A stretch of DNA of 64,000 bases from Chitinophaga sp. CF418. GTDB lineage: Bacteria; Bacteroidota; Bacteroidia; Chitinophagales; Chitinophagaceae. The DNA lies in the NCBI RefSeq assembly GCF_900142925.1, contig NZ_FRCN01000016.1:1-64000 (forward strand), in the 5' to 3' direction. The position numbers and the translations under genes were made by a program. The notes under the pieces are model-generated. The model was not told the DNA's origin, did not search any database, and worked only from the letters and a program-made list of their open reading frames with translations. This document shows, piece by piece, positions 27,408 through 36,603 of the stretch (its first letter is position 1; each line of letters begins with the position of its first letter).

Positions 27408-27423
27408 TGTAATAGCTATTACA
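27408..27423. other. 16-bp perfect palindrome at the truncated IS256 end
   Basis: TGTAATAGCTATTACA lies 2 bases after the broken transposase frame and 41 bp from the 3' end of the minus-strand gene at 27464. It could be a recombination scar, an operator or a hairpin at the 3' end of that transcript. No T-run is present on either strand. Confidence 0.4.
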
Positions 27424-27463
27424 CCATAGCAAAAGATCCATGATATCAGTTAAGTTCGACGCT

Positions 27464-28399
27464 CTACAGAGGATCTTCATCATCATCAATATTCTCGTCA
27501 ATACCCCAGCCATTCTTGTCTAGTAATGCAAGTGCCTCCAGTCTGTCCTCTTTTAAGGGATGATCTTCGCAGATAGATTCCAGTTCATCCAAGGGAACGC
27601 CTGCTTTTGTTATCCTAAACATTGCTTCTACATAAGCAGTTGTCATCGCTGGATCAAAAGGAAGAGGTTTTAGAGTTTTGGCCAATTTCTTCCAAGGAGT
27701 CTTGTATTTGTTATTGAGCAGAAAAATAAGCAATTCCTTTTGCAGGATTCGTTCATTTTTAAAAGTGAACTGCTGCTGTAAAAAAATTTTATACGCTTTG
27801 CTATCGTAGACTATCTCTTCTGTAAAAATTTGCAATTCTCTAGCCTTGTCTTTAATGATCTCATACAATTCAGAACTAATCTTTTTTATAAGTCGTCCCA
27901 ATCTGTCTTTAATTCTGTTGTCATTGGCCGTAGCATACAGCAAACGAGTATCAATAGGTTCCTGTAAAAGTTCGCTTAGGAAATTGATAAATGTATCCCT
28001 GGCTTTTGTGTGTTCATAGCTCGACGCTATTCCAAACCTTGCATAACGCATAGAATTGTAAAACCTGTCAAGTAAACTGATTAGTTGGTGGCTGTGTGGA
28101 TTTAACTCAAGTTTTGTCCTTTTATGTATGCGCGCAATAAGTCCTCCAGTAGTATGGGTGATAAGAGATTTCTCAAATGCCGTTTGATCCATGTCTGTAT
28201 TATGTTCCAGTAAAATGACAGCTACCTTGGCCAGTCGCTCAATGCCTATGGCAAGTTGGTAGAGGCACTCGAACACTTCGTGCTCCTGACAAAAGTGCTC
28301 CATTTCGTCAAAAGCTAAAAGGCCATTGTAAATAAAAGTTCCTGCCACTTGTACTTCGGTCCCTAGGCTAAAGTTTTTCCACGAAAATTCAGCTATCAT
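27464..28399 (-). CDS. Putative partner of the STAND NTPase, unknown function
   Basis: A 311-residue, mostly alpha-helical, soluble protein that I do not recognise. Features: an N-terminal region with an EFSWKNFSLG start, a helical middle (KRTKLELNPHSHQLISLLDRF), and an acidic C-terminus (ENIDDDEDPL). It is read in the same direction as the 1684-residue STAND protein and starts 76 bp after its stop, so it is probably co-transcribed. By context it may be a regulator or effector partner; no catalytic motif is visible. No frameshift is seen and the length is plausible for an intact gene. Confidence 0.7.
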   Translation of the reverse strand: MIAEFSWKNFSLGTEVQVAGTFIYNGLLAFDEMEHFCQEHEVFECLYQLAIGIERLAKVAVILLEHNTDMDQTAFEKSLITHTTGGLIARIHKRTKLELNPHSHQLISLLDRFYNSMRYARFGIASSYEHTKARDTFINFLSELLQEPIDTRLLYATANDNRIKDRLGRLIKKISSELYEIIKDKARELQIFTEEIVYDSKAYKIFLQQQFTFKNERILQKELLIFLLNNKYKTPWKKLAKTLKPLPFDPAMTTAYVEAMFRITKAGVPLDELESICEDHPLKEDRLEALALLDKNGWGIDENIDDDEDPL

Positions 28400-28475
28400 A
28401 GCGTTCTTTTTTAGTTGTTGTTGATGGGTTTTAACAAAAATATCGTGTAGCCCATTTGTAATATTGTAGTCATAA

Positions 28476-31400
28476 CTATGCTAACGGTAAGCGGTTCTTT
28501 AAAGTAATAACAAACTCCATGATCCAATATGTATCGGTAGATCCTTCTTCGATGAGCTTTTCCAGAAACCAAATATAAGCCTCGAAATCATCTCGGTTTT
28601 GTCGTAGGGCATCGAGGTGATGGTTATATAGTCGCCTGGCTAACTTCTCGGCCAACGTATATTGATAAAGAGATATTGGTTTATGGGTTCCCCCGCGTAG
28701 TTGTGCGACCAATTCCAGAAAACATCCAGGTAACAACTCCTTATCGCCAATGGTGGCAAGCAAATTGATTACATCTTTATAGAAAAATTTTCCCAGATTA
28801 GCTACTTGTTCGCGGTAAAACCCCCCCATGCCCACAAGTGGTGGCCATTCCCTAGCATCATCCTTCCACTCGATATCTAAAAATATTCTGTTACTGAAAA
28901 TTTTATAAGCTAGAGAATGATTGAGGGTAGCAAGCATACGCCAGAGGTATTGAAATCGCGTCACATGGTTATCAATGTTTGCTTTGTCATTAAAGACAAG
29001 GTGATCTGCTCTTAAAATGATTTTTTTTGCTACCTCGTTCCAAAACTCAAAAAGAGGGGGAGGATAAACATCTCTATCTATGTCCAGTGACGAACCTATC
29101 TGTGCGATTTTTTGACAAGAGGTAAGTAGTAGCTTACCTCCGCAACCTTGGGGATTGGTTAGCAAGATGGCGGAGAGTTTCTCTTTTAACCTCATGCCCA
29201 TTATACGATGTGAAGCATCATAGCAGCCATCATCTACGTTTTCTTCTTTCCTTTCATCATAATGGAAATAGAGGTCCAACAAGTGTAAGAGATATTGGGT
29301 GGTGATCTCTGGTGGCTCATCATCTGTGATTAGCTCTATGCCTGTTAGCAGACTCCAATTATTATGGCGTTTTAATTTAAGGCTTTCCAGTTCAAAGGTA
29401 ATCTGTCCGGCAATTGCCTGATCTACATAGTTATCTAGTTTTTCAAACTGGGCTTGTTGGTACTGCTCTTCATCCTGGTAAGGTATTTGCGGCAATGATT
29501 TTAGGTGTTGGGAATATTTGACAGCCGCTTTCCAGATCAGCAGGGCTTGGTCAGGATAATACTTCCAAAAGTGATTATGAAAGCCAGATAGAAAATGACG
29601 GAGATTAGGATCATTTTCTTCGCGATGTTTAATAGCAAGACGAGCGATAATTTTTATAATTAACGTTTTCTCCTTATCGGTGATTTCGCCGATGTCCAGC
29701 AGCCGGGGGATGGCGACTAGCGCTGGCTCAATATCATAAAGCTGGTTCCAGCCGCCGCCGAATGTACCGATTGTCCGTGATTGGCTGTCTGCAATATTAA
29801 TTAAGGTCGAGATCACCCAAGTTTGCTGTTCTGAATTCAGCTTTGCCGAATGGGCGAGTCCGTGATAAGCCAGTAGTCCAGAAGACTGATAAAGGCCGTT
29901 AAGCTCTTCCATTTTACTATAGTGGCCATATATTTCGCTCCACAATTCGAAGTTAAGTACCGTTTTTTTCGTAAAATCCTCTTTAAGCCGTAGCATGTAT
30001 CTTGAATGAAGGTTGACCTCGTCGATCATCTCCTGGTTTTTTTTGACCATTTCAAATACCTCTGGTTCATACTCTGGAGAGATAAGATGCAAAGTGTGCT
30101 GGCCGACCTGCTTCTGTTGTTTTACTTTCCAAGTGCGTCGATCAATATCATCTAGCAGTTGCGCATAGTGTAGATCGTTTTTATCTGCGGTTGCCCTCAT
30201 TCTGTCAATAATAGCAAAGATTTGTGAGTTGTAAGTCCAGATGTTGATACAAAAGTCAATGATGAAACTGCGTAATCCATTATAATATTTCCTTCTGTGT
30301 GGTAGCTCTTTTGACTGGTACCGCTCTTTAACATATACCTGGTCAGCTAGTATCAAAATGGGGTCCCTGTAGTCGTCACGGTATCTCTGGCTGTCCCAGG
30401 AATAAAAAATAGGCTGGTCGATAAGTGGCAGAATCATATCTGCGGTTTGGATAGGAAAAGCCTGCACGATGCTAGAAATAACTCCCGTGGTGGCAACCGA
30501 GGTGCTACACAAATACAATTTACGTAGGCAGGTGAGTAGCAGCTCTGGATTACTATTTGTCTCGGCAAGTTCGTATAGGTATTTTTCCAATGCCATCATC
30601 GCCGATTGCAAAATGTAAGGGGTGACGGTAACGCTTCCCCTGTAAAGCTGCCAAAGGGCATAACTTCCGGTTTGCTTCACTTGGATGCCGTCGGGTAGGG
30701 TAAGGGTAACGTGAACAATATCATCTCGATCCTTCATCCTGCTTTTAGCATAGTGTTCAACGGAGCGATTCATCAACTCAGTGAGAAAATCTATAGTGGT
30801 GAGGGGATGATATTTTAACAGCCAGTAAACAGGTGTCTGAAAGGCACTGACGGGGTTGTAATCTTCATGGAAATTTTTTCTCATGCCAAATGCCGCATCG
30901 ATATCCAAATGATAACTCTCGTCACGTATTTCGAGATGTGCCATGATGCTATCAGGGGGATATACAGGTTTGGGTTGGGGGGTATAATACCATCGTTTAC
31001 GGCAAAGGTCGATAAGCGTGTCAGGTAAATATTGAGCAAGTTTTCGGCAGCTAAGGGCGGACATGGCTTTATTAATAAAAAGATGCCTTTCCTTATAGAG
31101 TGTAACAGATACTTTTTTTGCCTGATCTTTACCTGCCGTTATAGCCTTTAGCCAAAGGGCGAGTTCAGTCGTAATCCCACCCGACAATTTATATAGGACT
31201 ACTATGGCCTCGGAGATCCATTTTTCCCGAAAATACGCCTGTTCTTCTTTAACAATATAATTGTCGAATAAATGCAGCATAAGCACGCCGGCCTCTTTGA
31301 TGCCATCTGGCAGTGCATCTGTGACATCGGTAGCAGTACTCCATTCATAGATAAGGCTTTTTAGGCCTCCAAAGGTGGTTACAGGAATTTGTTTAATACG

Positions 31401-33530
31401 GCCGGCTAGGATACGCAGGATAGGTAGCCATCCATGTCCTATCGGTACAAGAATGGTATTGCCCTCAATTTCCACATTTTCTCTGCAGGCGGTGCGCATG
31501 ATCTGGCAGATTTCAAAAAGTAACTCCCAGTCGTTTGCCAGAAGAATGCTTAAGTGATCGTTTAATAGTTTGTCGCAGTGAGGGGAATTTAGGATGGCCA
31601 CTACGCATGGTGAACGCCAGTGGTTATTTACACTTTTTTGTGAAAGATTTTTGGAGAAGTAAGCAATTTTTCCCGCATGCTGGTCACTGATGGCATCGGC
31701 CACCCATAGTCGGTAAGCGCGACGCATCGCCGGGGCTGTACCCATTTTGTCAAAAAAATCCTGGTCGTTGGTTCGCTGATCGAATAAAGCATCGACATAA
31801 CGGACCAGAGCCCAATCCTCCAATACGTCGTGAGCTGGACAATACTGTGGGGAAAGCGGTGCTTCTATAATAACGTTTTCAACTAATAATCTAGTAATGG
31901 CTGCAGGATCAGCATTTTCAACTGAGGTAAATGCCTGCATTTTTTTTGATCGGTTAACCGCAATCTCGATAAAAGCTTCGCGTCTTTTTTGTGGCATACC
32001 ATCTTTCGGCGCGCTATACTTATTTTCTACTATAGCCTCCCATAACCGAAATTTCAACTGTTTTTCGTCTAATCTGGAAAAATCCACCAGGCCGGACTTA
32101 CCGGCTTTATATATATAGTCGAGATATTTAGGAATGCGTACAAATTCAGCGATTTGTGAGTTATCGAGGGCCGGCTTTAATTCTGGCAAGGCGGCTGTGA
32201 TTTCTTCAAGTTCGCTATCGGACAAATAGGGAACGGTCAGTTGTTCAAACGCGGTATCGGAAAAAAAACGGAAACGGATAGTAGGGAGTTGGCTTTTACG
32301 ACAACTGATAATCAGTTTGACTTCTGGCATTTGACTTAGCACCTGCAGGAGTTGTATGAAAGCGTCATCCTCACCTTCTAGTAATTTCTCGAAAGCATCA
32401 AGGTAAATGACGCTATTGTTTTGCAGAGGGAAGCAGGAAAATATATCGCTTAACGAATGGGTAAAGCCCACTTCATGCAGGCAGTGAGAGAGTTGGCCAC
32501 TACCTAGTTGATCTGCACCCATTGCGATCACAAACCCAGCTTGATCGCGCTGCAAAAGATGCAGAAGATTTTTTACAATAGCACTCTTGCCGGCGCCCGC
32601 ATCGCCGGTGACCATCAGGATTTGACAGGACTGCAATTTCTCAATGCCGTTGGCAATCAACTCCTGACGGGAAAGATGTTTGCGGCCAATGTGGTCTGCT
32701 ACCGCAGATAAAGATTGCATGGCGTCAATGCTTTGCTTACGCAGCAACTGTTGTATCTCCTTTAAATACGAAGGCTGTATTTTATCTTTATAAGCGGTAG
32801 CAGAGGTGGCTAGCAGAATACCGCCGCTAGCATTTTTTTGTGCCATTTCGTGGTAAATGCCGTCCCATATACTTTCGGCGGATGGCGCACTCTGTAAACT
32901 GGCCAATCGTAAAAGGGTTAATGCATTGGCTTTGGCGGTAGAAGCCTGCTTGTCCAAATCATAGTCTAAAGCCTCAAAACAGCGAAGAAATAGATGGATA
33001 TCTTCACCTGTAACAGCCGGCTCCAGGTTCCGGATCACAGTAGCAAAATAATCGTAGAATTGCTTTTTGGCGCGCACACGGCTGACCTCGTTCTCAAAAT
33101 CAGGAGTAAGGTCTTTGCATTTGGCCCATTCCAGAAGCGGTACCAGATGTTTTTTAACCTCAGCCGACCAAAAGGCGCTGACCAGAAAGATTTTATCTGT
33201 TGACGGATTAAAGAGCGCAGGGTTACGGAAATCCTTCCATGCTGCTGTCATCACTTTTTGAAATAATGGCGATTGAGGAGAAATGGTGAGCTGGTGTTTT
33301 GCTTGCACCAATATCCGACAGGTGATACCACGTCGCTCACAGACCAATAACAGATCATCGGTCTGGTAGCCCAGCGATCCGCTCTGTTGTTTAAATTCAA
33401 TGATGGTGCCTTGATCCATTCCCGGAATTTGCCCTCCCAGGATAAAGGAAATAAAATAAAGGGTGTGTAACTGCACTTCAAAATTATTGCCGCCACCACC
33501 CTGGGAATAAACATTACTTTTGGTACTCAT
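28476..33530 (-). CDS. Giant STAND-type NTPase with N-terminal nuclease-like domain (putative phage sensor)
   Basis: A 1684-residue protein. The N-terminus (about 10-200) looks like a PD-(D/E)xK/Mrr-type nuclease domain fused to STAND defence proteins: GGGGNNFEVQLH, LGYQTDDLLLV (D58, D59) and VQAKHQ (Q76, K78). A P-loop NTPase domain follows (GDAGAGKS at about 308-315, Walker B VIYLDAFEKL near 370-380, sensor LIISCRKS). The remaining 1200 residues are a helical, repeat-like sensor region without named domains. Known Avs-type STAND proteins use such a C-terminus to recognise phage proteins and the N-terminal nuclease to degrade DNA; that function is inferred here. The gene heads an operon with the 311-residue gene downstream. 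Upstream, 33531-33843 shows no gene. Confidence 0.78.
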   Translation of the reverse strand: MSTKSNVYSQGGGGNNFEVQLHTLYFISFILGGQIPGMDQGTIIEFKQQSGSLGYQTDDLLLVCERRGITCRILVQAKHQLTISPQSPLFQKVMTAAWKDFRNPALFNPSTDKIFLVSAFWSAEVKKHLVPLLEWAKCKDLTPDFENEVSRVRAKKQFYDYFATVIRNLEPAVTGEDIHLFLRCFEALDYDLDKQASTAKANALTLLRLASLQSAPSAESIWDGIYHEMAQKNASGGILLATSATAYKDKIQPSYLKEIQQLLRKQSIDAMQSLSAVADHIGRKHLSRQELIANGIEKLQSCQILMVTGDAGAGKSAIVKNLLHLLQRDQAGFVIAMGADQLGSGQLSHCLHEVGFTHSLSDIFSCFPLQNNSVIYLDAFEKLLEGEDDAFIQLLQVLSQMPEVKLIISCRKSQLPTIRFRFFSDTAFEQLTVPYLSDSELEEITAALPELKPALDNSQIAEFVRIPKYLDYIYKAGKSGLVDFSRLDEKQLKFRLWEAIVENKYSAPKDGMPQKRREAFIEIAVNRSKKMQAFTSVENADPAAITRLLVENVIIEAPLSPQYCPAHDVLEDWALVRYVDALFDQRTNDQDFFDKMGTAPAMRRAYRLWVADAISDQHAGKIAYFSKNLSQKSVNNHWRSPCVVAILNSPHCDKLLNDHLSILLANDWELLFEICQIMRTACRENVEIEGNTILVPIGHGWLPILRILAGRIKQIPVTTFGGLKSLIYEWSTATDVTDALPDGIKEAGVLMLHLFDNYIVKEEQAYFREKWISEAIVVLYKLSGGITTELALWLKAITAGKDQAKKVSVTLYKERHLFINKAMSALSCRKLAQYLPDTLIDLCRKRWYYTPQPKPVYPPDSIMAHLEIRDESYHLDIDAAFGMRKNFHEDYNPVSAFQTPVYWLLKYHPLTTIDFLTELMNRSVEHYAKSRMKDRDDIVHVTLTLPDGIQVKQTGSYALWQLYRGSVTVTPYILQSAMMALEKYLYELAETNSNPELLLTCLRKLYLCSTSVATTGVISSIVQAFPIQTADMILPLIDQPIFYSWDSQRYRDDYRDPILILADQVYVKERYQSKELPHRRKYYNGLRSFIIDFCINIWTYNSQIFAIIDRMRATADKNDLHYAQLLDDIDRRTWKVKQQKQVGQHTLHLISPEYEPEVFEMVKKNQEMIDEVNLHSRYMLRLKEDFTKKTVLNFELWSEIYGHYSKMEELNGLYQSSGLLAYHGLAHSAKLNSEQQTWVISTLINIADSQSRTIGTFGGGWNQLYDIEPALVAIPRLLDIGEITDKEKTLIIKIIARLAIKHREENDPNLRHFLSGFHNHFWKYYPDQALLIWKAAVKYSQHLKSLPQIPYQDEEQYQQAQFEKLDNYVDQAIAGQITFELESLKLKRHNNWSLLTGIELITDDEPPEITTQYLLHLLDLYFHYDERKEENVDDGCYDASHRIMGMRLKEKLSAILLTNPQGCGGKLLLTSCQKIAQIGSSLDIDRDVYPPPLFEFWNEVAKKIILRADHLVFNDKANIDNHVTRFQYLWRMLATLNHSLAYKIFSNRIFLDIEWKDDAREWPPLVGMGGFYREQVANLGKFFYKDVINLLATIGDKELLPGCFLELVAQLRGGTHKPISLYQYTLAEKLARRLYNHHLDALRQNRDDFEAYIWFLEKLIEEGSTDTYWIMEFVITLKNRLPLA

Positions 33531-33843
33531 ATGTCAATGCCTTTGGGTCTTTGAGGTCCTAATCATAAGGAACAAACTAAAATTATGTATTGAATTTGTG
33601 TGGAGCTGCTATAAGCAGATCTCATCTTCAACTGTAACATATAGGGGTAATCTATTTCGACCAACATTAAGTTAAAATGCAAGATATTAATTAAGACGAT
33701 GTTAATGGAAAGAAGGCTGCATCCATTTTCCTGTATCTCGAACCTTCAGCATATTGAAACAATTGGGGTTCAAATTTCAACAATTCTTTTAAAGTCTACA
33801 TCATCTGGATGGAGATCCCGATATAAGGAAGTTCTTTGTAAGA
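33531..33843 (-). other. Gap upstream of the STAND gene
   Basis: These 313 bases hold no supported gene. They should contain the STAND promoter, but only a 7-base TAGTTTG resembling a -7 box, about 60 bp from the start, was seen. Confidence 0.4.
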
Positions 33844-34251
33844 CTAGCTTTTGGTAGTATATTGCCTCATATCTTCTACATTCTTAAACTTCTTCAGTTT
33901 TGAGAGAAGATCATTGCTATTAGAGACCTCTTTTCCTATTTGCTTAAAAAACAATTGTGGGTCAGTTTCAATATATAAGGCAAATCTATAAACCTCTTTA
34001 ACACCAAAATCTACAGGACTCCTAAACTTGCTTGAGAATCTAGTGTGATTAACCCCCATTTCATCGGCCATGGCCTTTGAAAACAACGGCTCCAACTCGC
34101 GTAGTCTGGTTAATTTACCTGTTTCAATGAGTGTTTTGATAGAAAGACGCTTCGATGCAATATCCTGTTTTAACTCCTCAATACTCTTTGTTTTGCGGCC
34201 GCGCGCTTTCTTCGAATCATCTGTGGGAGATGTTTTAGTTTTCTTCGCCAT
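33844..34251 (-). CDS. Small basic putative DNA-binding protein
   Basis: A 135-residue protein with a very basic N-terminus (KKARGRKTKSIEELKQD). Then comes a helix-turn-helix-like stretch, about 55-85: LFSKAMADEMGVNHTRFSSK, followed by YRFALYIETDPQLFF, the pattern of small XRE-like regulators found in Bacteroidetes mobile regions. It lies upstream of the STAND operon in the same direction, separated by 313 bp, and is divergent from the structured RNA candidate and histidine kinase gene. It may regulate either side. No enzymatic motif is seen. Confidence 0.6.
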   Translation of the reverse strand: MAKKTKTSPTDDSKKARGRKTKSIEELKQDIASKRLSIKTLIETGKLTRLRELEPLFSKAMADEMGVNHTRFSSKFRSPVDFGVKEVYRFALYIETDPQLFFKQIGKEVSNSNDLLSKLKKFKNVEDMRQYTTKS

Positions 34252-34426
34252 TTAAAGAAATATTCAGTTAGGGCAAAAATGGCGAAACACTTTGAATGTC
34301 AATATATTAATATACAATAACGATATTATTATATACAGATTGTTTATTTATTTATTTGTAGTGTATATATTTTTTGTTAAATTGCCTACATAATAATCAT
34401 ACTTGTATATAGCTATAGATAATGAG

Positions 34427-34456
34427 TTGACTTTTTTGTAAGAAATCATTATTTTG
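34427..34456 (+). promoter_or_regulatory. Weak promoter candidate for the structured RNA
   Basis: TTG at 34427-34429 and TATTTTG at 34450-34456 are spaced about 20 bp apart as in Bacteroidetes -33/-7 promoters; the -7 box is one base short of consensus. Transcription would begin roughly 60 bp before the first stem at 34518. Confidence 0.28.
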
Positions 34457-34517
34457 CGCTACTTAAGATATGAAGGTAAGCGTTTAACGAATCTCGTCTA
34501 TCGAATCTGACAGTTTA

Positions 34518-34650
34518 AAGCACGAGTGTAAGTTAAGGCGCCCAATCCAGATAAAAAGGGTTGGGCCTACTTACGTATTGTGCTTGACTACCGAAAGGTA
34601 GTTGGCTTTGTCAGAGCCAGATAGACAATGCGGGTGGGTTCCAGCCCTTA
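34518..34650 (+). ncRNA. Candidate structured non-coding RNA, unknown class
   Basis: Three consecutive structures. First, a compound stem: AAGCAC (34518-34523) pairs with GTGCTT (34580-34585), TAAGT (34529-34533) with ACTTA (34569-34573), and GCCCAATCC (34540-34548) with GGGTTGGGC (34558-34566). Second, a 7-bp hairpin closed by a GAAA tetraloop (34586-34603). Third, TGGCT (34603-34607) pairs with AGCCA (34615-34619), with an alternative pairing TTGTC (34608-34612)/GACAA (34624-34628). GGG and CCC blocks follow to 34647. It has no reading frame and matches no family I know. The orientation is assumed to be plus because a weak promoter lies on that side. Confidence 0.45.
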
Positions 34651-34977
34651 TTATTTCCCGTACCATAAATGCTTCCTCTGCTGAGTATTGCATGAAACCT
34701 TCTTACTCTATCTGACCTCACTCCTTATTTATAGCGGCATCAATAGGGCAACTCAAATTCCCTGGCACCTCCTTATGCTTGGTCGCCAAGCAATTTGACC
34801 ACCGTCAATCCAGATTATTTAAAATCTAGTTTGGAGCTCCGTGAATGACTATTGTCGGTAAGATTAATTACTGGTAGAATCATGTATTTGGGGTTATTCG
34901 AATGAAACGGCATGTGGAAACTTCTTTCCATAGCCTCTAATTGTCCTATTTATATCAGCTTATATCAATCATCATTT

Positions 34978-35937
34978 ATGAATAACAACAATCAAAAGTT
35001 AACTCAAAAAGTCAAATTTCCATTCTGTTTGTCAGATGAAGAAATGGTAAATCCGATGGAGGTATTTTATTCATTCTGCAATAATTCCAATCTGAGAACA
35101 GAAACCCATCGACTAGATCGGGTTCTCGAAGCAATGTCCAGATCTGGATACGAAAGCAATCTGCTTTGCTATGAATTAGTGGATACAGAGTATAGAAGAC
35201 TTATTGAAGCTTCATTCATACTTACTGAGCGTAAAACGATGGAGGAAATATCAGTGGAGAGATTTCTTGGACTATTTGCACATGAAATTAAAACTCAACT
35301 AGCGGGTGCTTCAATGGCTATTGAAGCCCTTATTGATAAAACCGATCCTTTCATTTCATGTCAAACGGACTTCGCATACTATTTAACTTCTCTTAAAGCC
35401 ATTCTTTTCAATAGTACTCAGATATTATCTAATATGATTACAACCGTGCGCTTCAAAGAGGAAGATTTCTCATTGAGACCCGATACTGAGTCATTTAGAG
35501 TAGGTGATTTTTTAGATGAATGTGCAGCTCCTTATCATATTATGAATGAAACCTTGGAAAGAAACCTTCTTATCGAACATAATGAATTACAAAGTAAGAC
35601 CATAGTCTCTGATAAAATAAAACTCAGGCAGATAGTTCAAAATCTTTTAAGCAATGCCTATAAATATAGTAAAGGAAAGGAGATTCAGTTAGTTGTTACT
35701 GGCTTCGCCGAGTATATAACTTTCTCAGTTATCAGTTTCGGTCATACAATTCCACCCGAGGAAATCAAGCATATTTTAAAGTTATTTTATAAAGTAAGGC
35801 CGGGAGGTGCGGGAGATGGGGTTGGATTGTATTTGTGTCAAGTATATGCCGAAATACTTAGGGGTAGTATAAAGATCACGAGCAATAAAGGGATTACAAG
35901 TTTTACGGTAAGCATTCCATGCGAAATAATACAATAA
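34978..35937 (+). CDS. Soluble sensor histidine kinase without transmembrane sensor
   Basis: A 319-residue histidine kinase. The start at 34978 (MNNNNQKLTQ) is preferred; the 22 upstream codons of the open frame are not kinase-like. The phosphoacceptor H-box is FLGLFAHEIKTQLAG with H102. The HATPase domain has an N-box (IVQNLLSNAYKYSKG) and a G-box (GDGVGLYLCQVYAEIL). There is no membrane segment and only a short N-terminal region, so the input is intracellular or by a partner. No response regulator gene is adjacent. In an island, next to an McrB-like ATPase, this is unusual. Downstream genes on the same strand: a 93-residue ORF and the AAA+ gene. Confidence 0.82.
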   Translation: MNNNNQKLTQKVKFPFCLSDEEMVNPMEVFYSFCNNSNLRTETHRLDRVLEAMSRSGYESNLLCYELVDTEYRRLIEASFILTERKTMEEISVERFLGLFAHEIKTQLAGASMAIEALIDKTDPFISCQTDFAYYLTSLKAILFNSTQILSNMITTVRFKEEDFSLRPDTESFRVGDFLDECAAPYHIMNETLERNLLIEHNELQSKTIVSDKIKLRQIVQNLLSNAYKYSKGKEIQLVVTGFAEYITFSVISFGHTIPPEEIKHILKLFYKVRPGGAGDGVGLYLCQVYAEILRGSIKITSNKGITSFTVSIPCEIIQ

Positions 35938-36072
35938 TCTGGCATAAGTCAAAGATTTCCACAAGTATTGAACTCTTCCCACTCCTGATTTTATCTGCCA
36001 TTTTAATCATATTTCTTCTACTACAAAAAAGCTTACAATAATTTATAATTTTTAAATCAAAATTTCCACAAA

Positions 36073-36354
36073 ATGAAAAAATCGAAACCATCAATGGTGG
36101 TACCAATTAATCTATTACAGGATGTGCATTCAAGGATGATCAATTTACCAATTTATTTTCGGGAACGTGTATGTGAGGAATGTGCTTGGAGCATCCCTAC
36201 ATTTTATCGCAAGATGCGTAACATTTTAAAGCCCGGTGGCGACAAGATCATGCCAAACTTAAGCAATGCAGAAAAAGAAAAGATCATTGCTGTTCTTGAC
36301 GAGGTGTACACTAGTTTTTGGGAATATTGCGAGAAGTACAGAAAAAAACGATAA
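36073..36354 (+). CDS. Small hypothetical protein between kinase and AAA+ genes
   Basis: A 93-residue basic protein of unknown function. It contains RVCEECAWSIPTFYRKMRN, which could be a helix-turn-helix (the SIPTFYRKMR segment as recognition helix), and a C-terminal helix NAEKEKIIAVLDEVYTSFWE. Similar small proteins with this SxxTFYRK pattern occur in Bacteroidetes genomes as orphan DNA-binding proteins; that memory is not decisive. It lies 135 bp after the kinase gene and 249 bp before the AAA+ gene, same strand. Confidence 0.55.
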   Translation: MKKSKPSMVVPINLLQDVHSRMINLPIYFRERVCEECAWSIPTFYRKMRNILKPGGDKIMPNLSNAEKEKIIAVLDEVYTSFWEYCEKYRKKR

Positions 36355-36603
36355 AAATTGAGTAATTCCCAGAGAATCATAATCTATGTCAACGTTATTA
36401 ATACCTAGCAAATTCCCAAACTGGTCAAAAGTCCACGTCACTAGAAAAAGAAGAGATTACTTACCAACCCGCTGCTTGAATTTGGGTACATGTAACTTTC
36501 TATGGCATATTATGATCCCGATTGGGATGCTATATTGAAAATTATTCTTTTTCATAAAGCATTCGTTTAGGTAAAATCATATTTATCACAGACCAACGAT
36601 ACT

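Larger units (their letters stand above)
34252..34977. other. Long non-coding region containing a structured RNA candidate
   Basis: No protein gene is supported in these 726 bases. The left 200 bases are extremely AT-rich. The segment 34518-34650 is dense in strong hairpins and is listed separately; the remainder to 34977 shows nothing I can name. An in-frame extension of the kinase ORF to 34912 is not likely coding. Confidence 0.5.
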
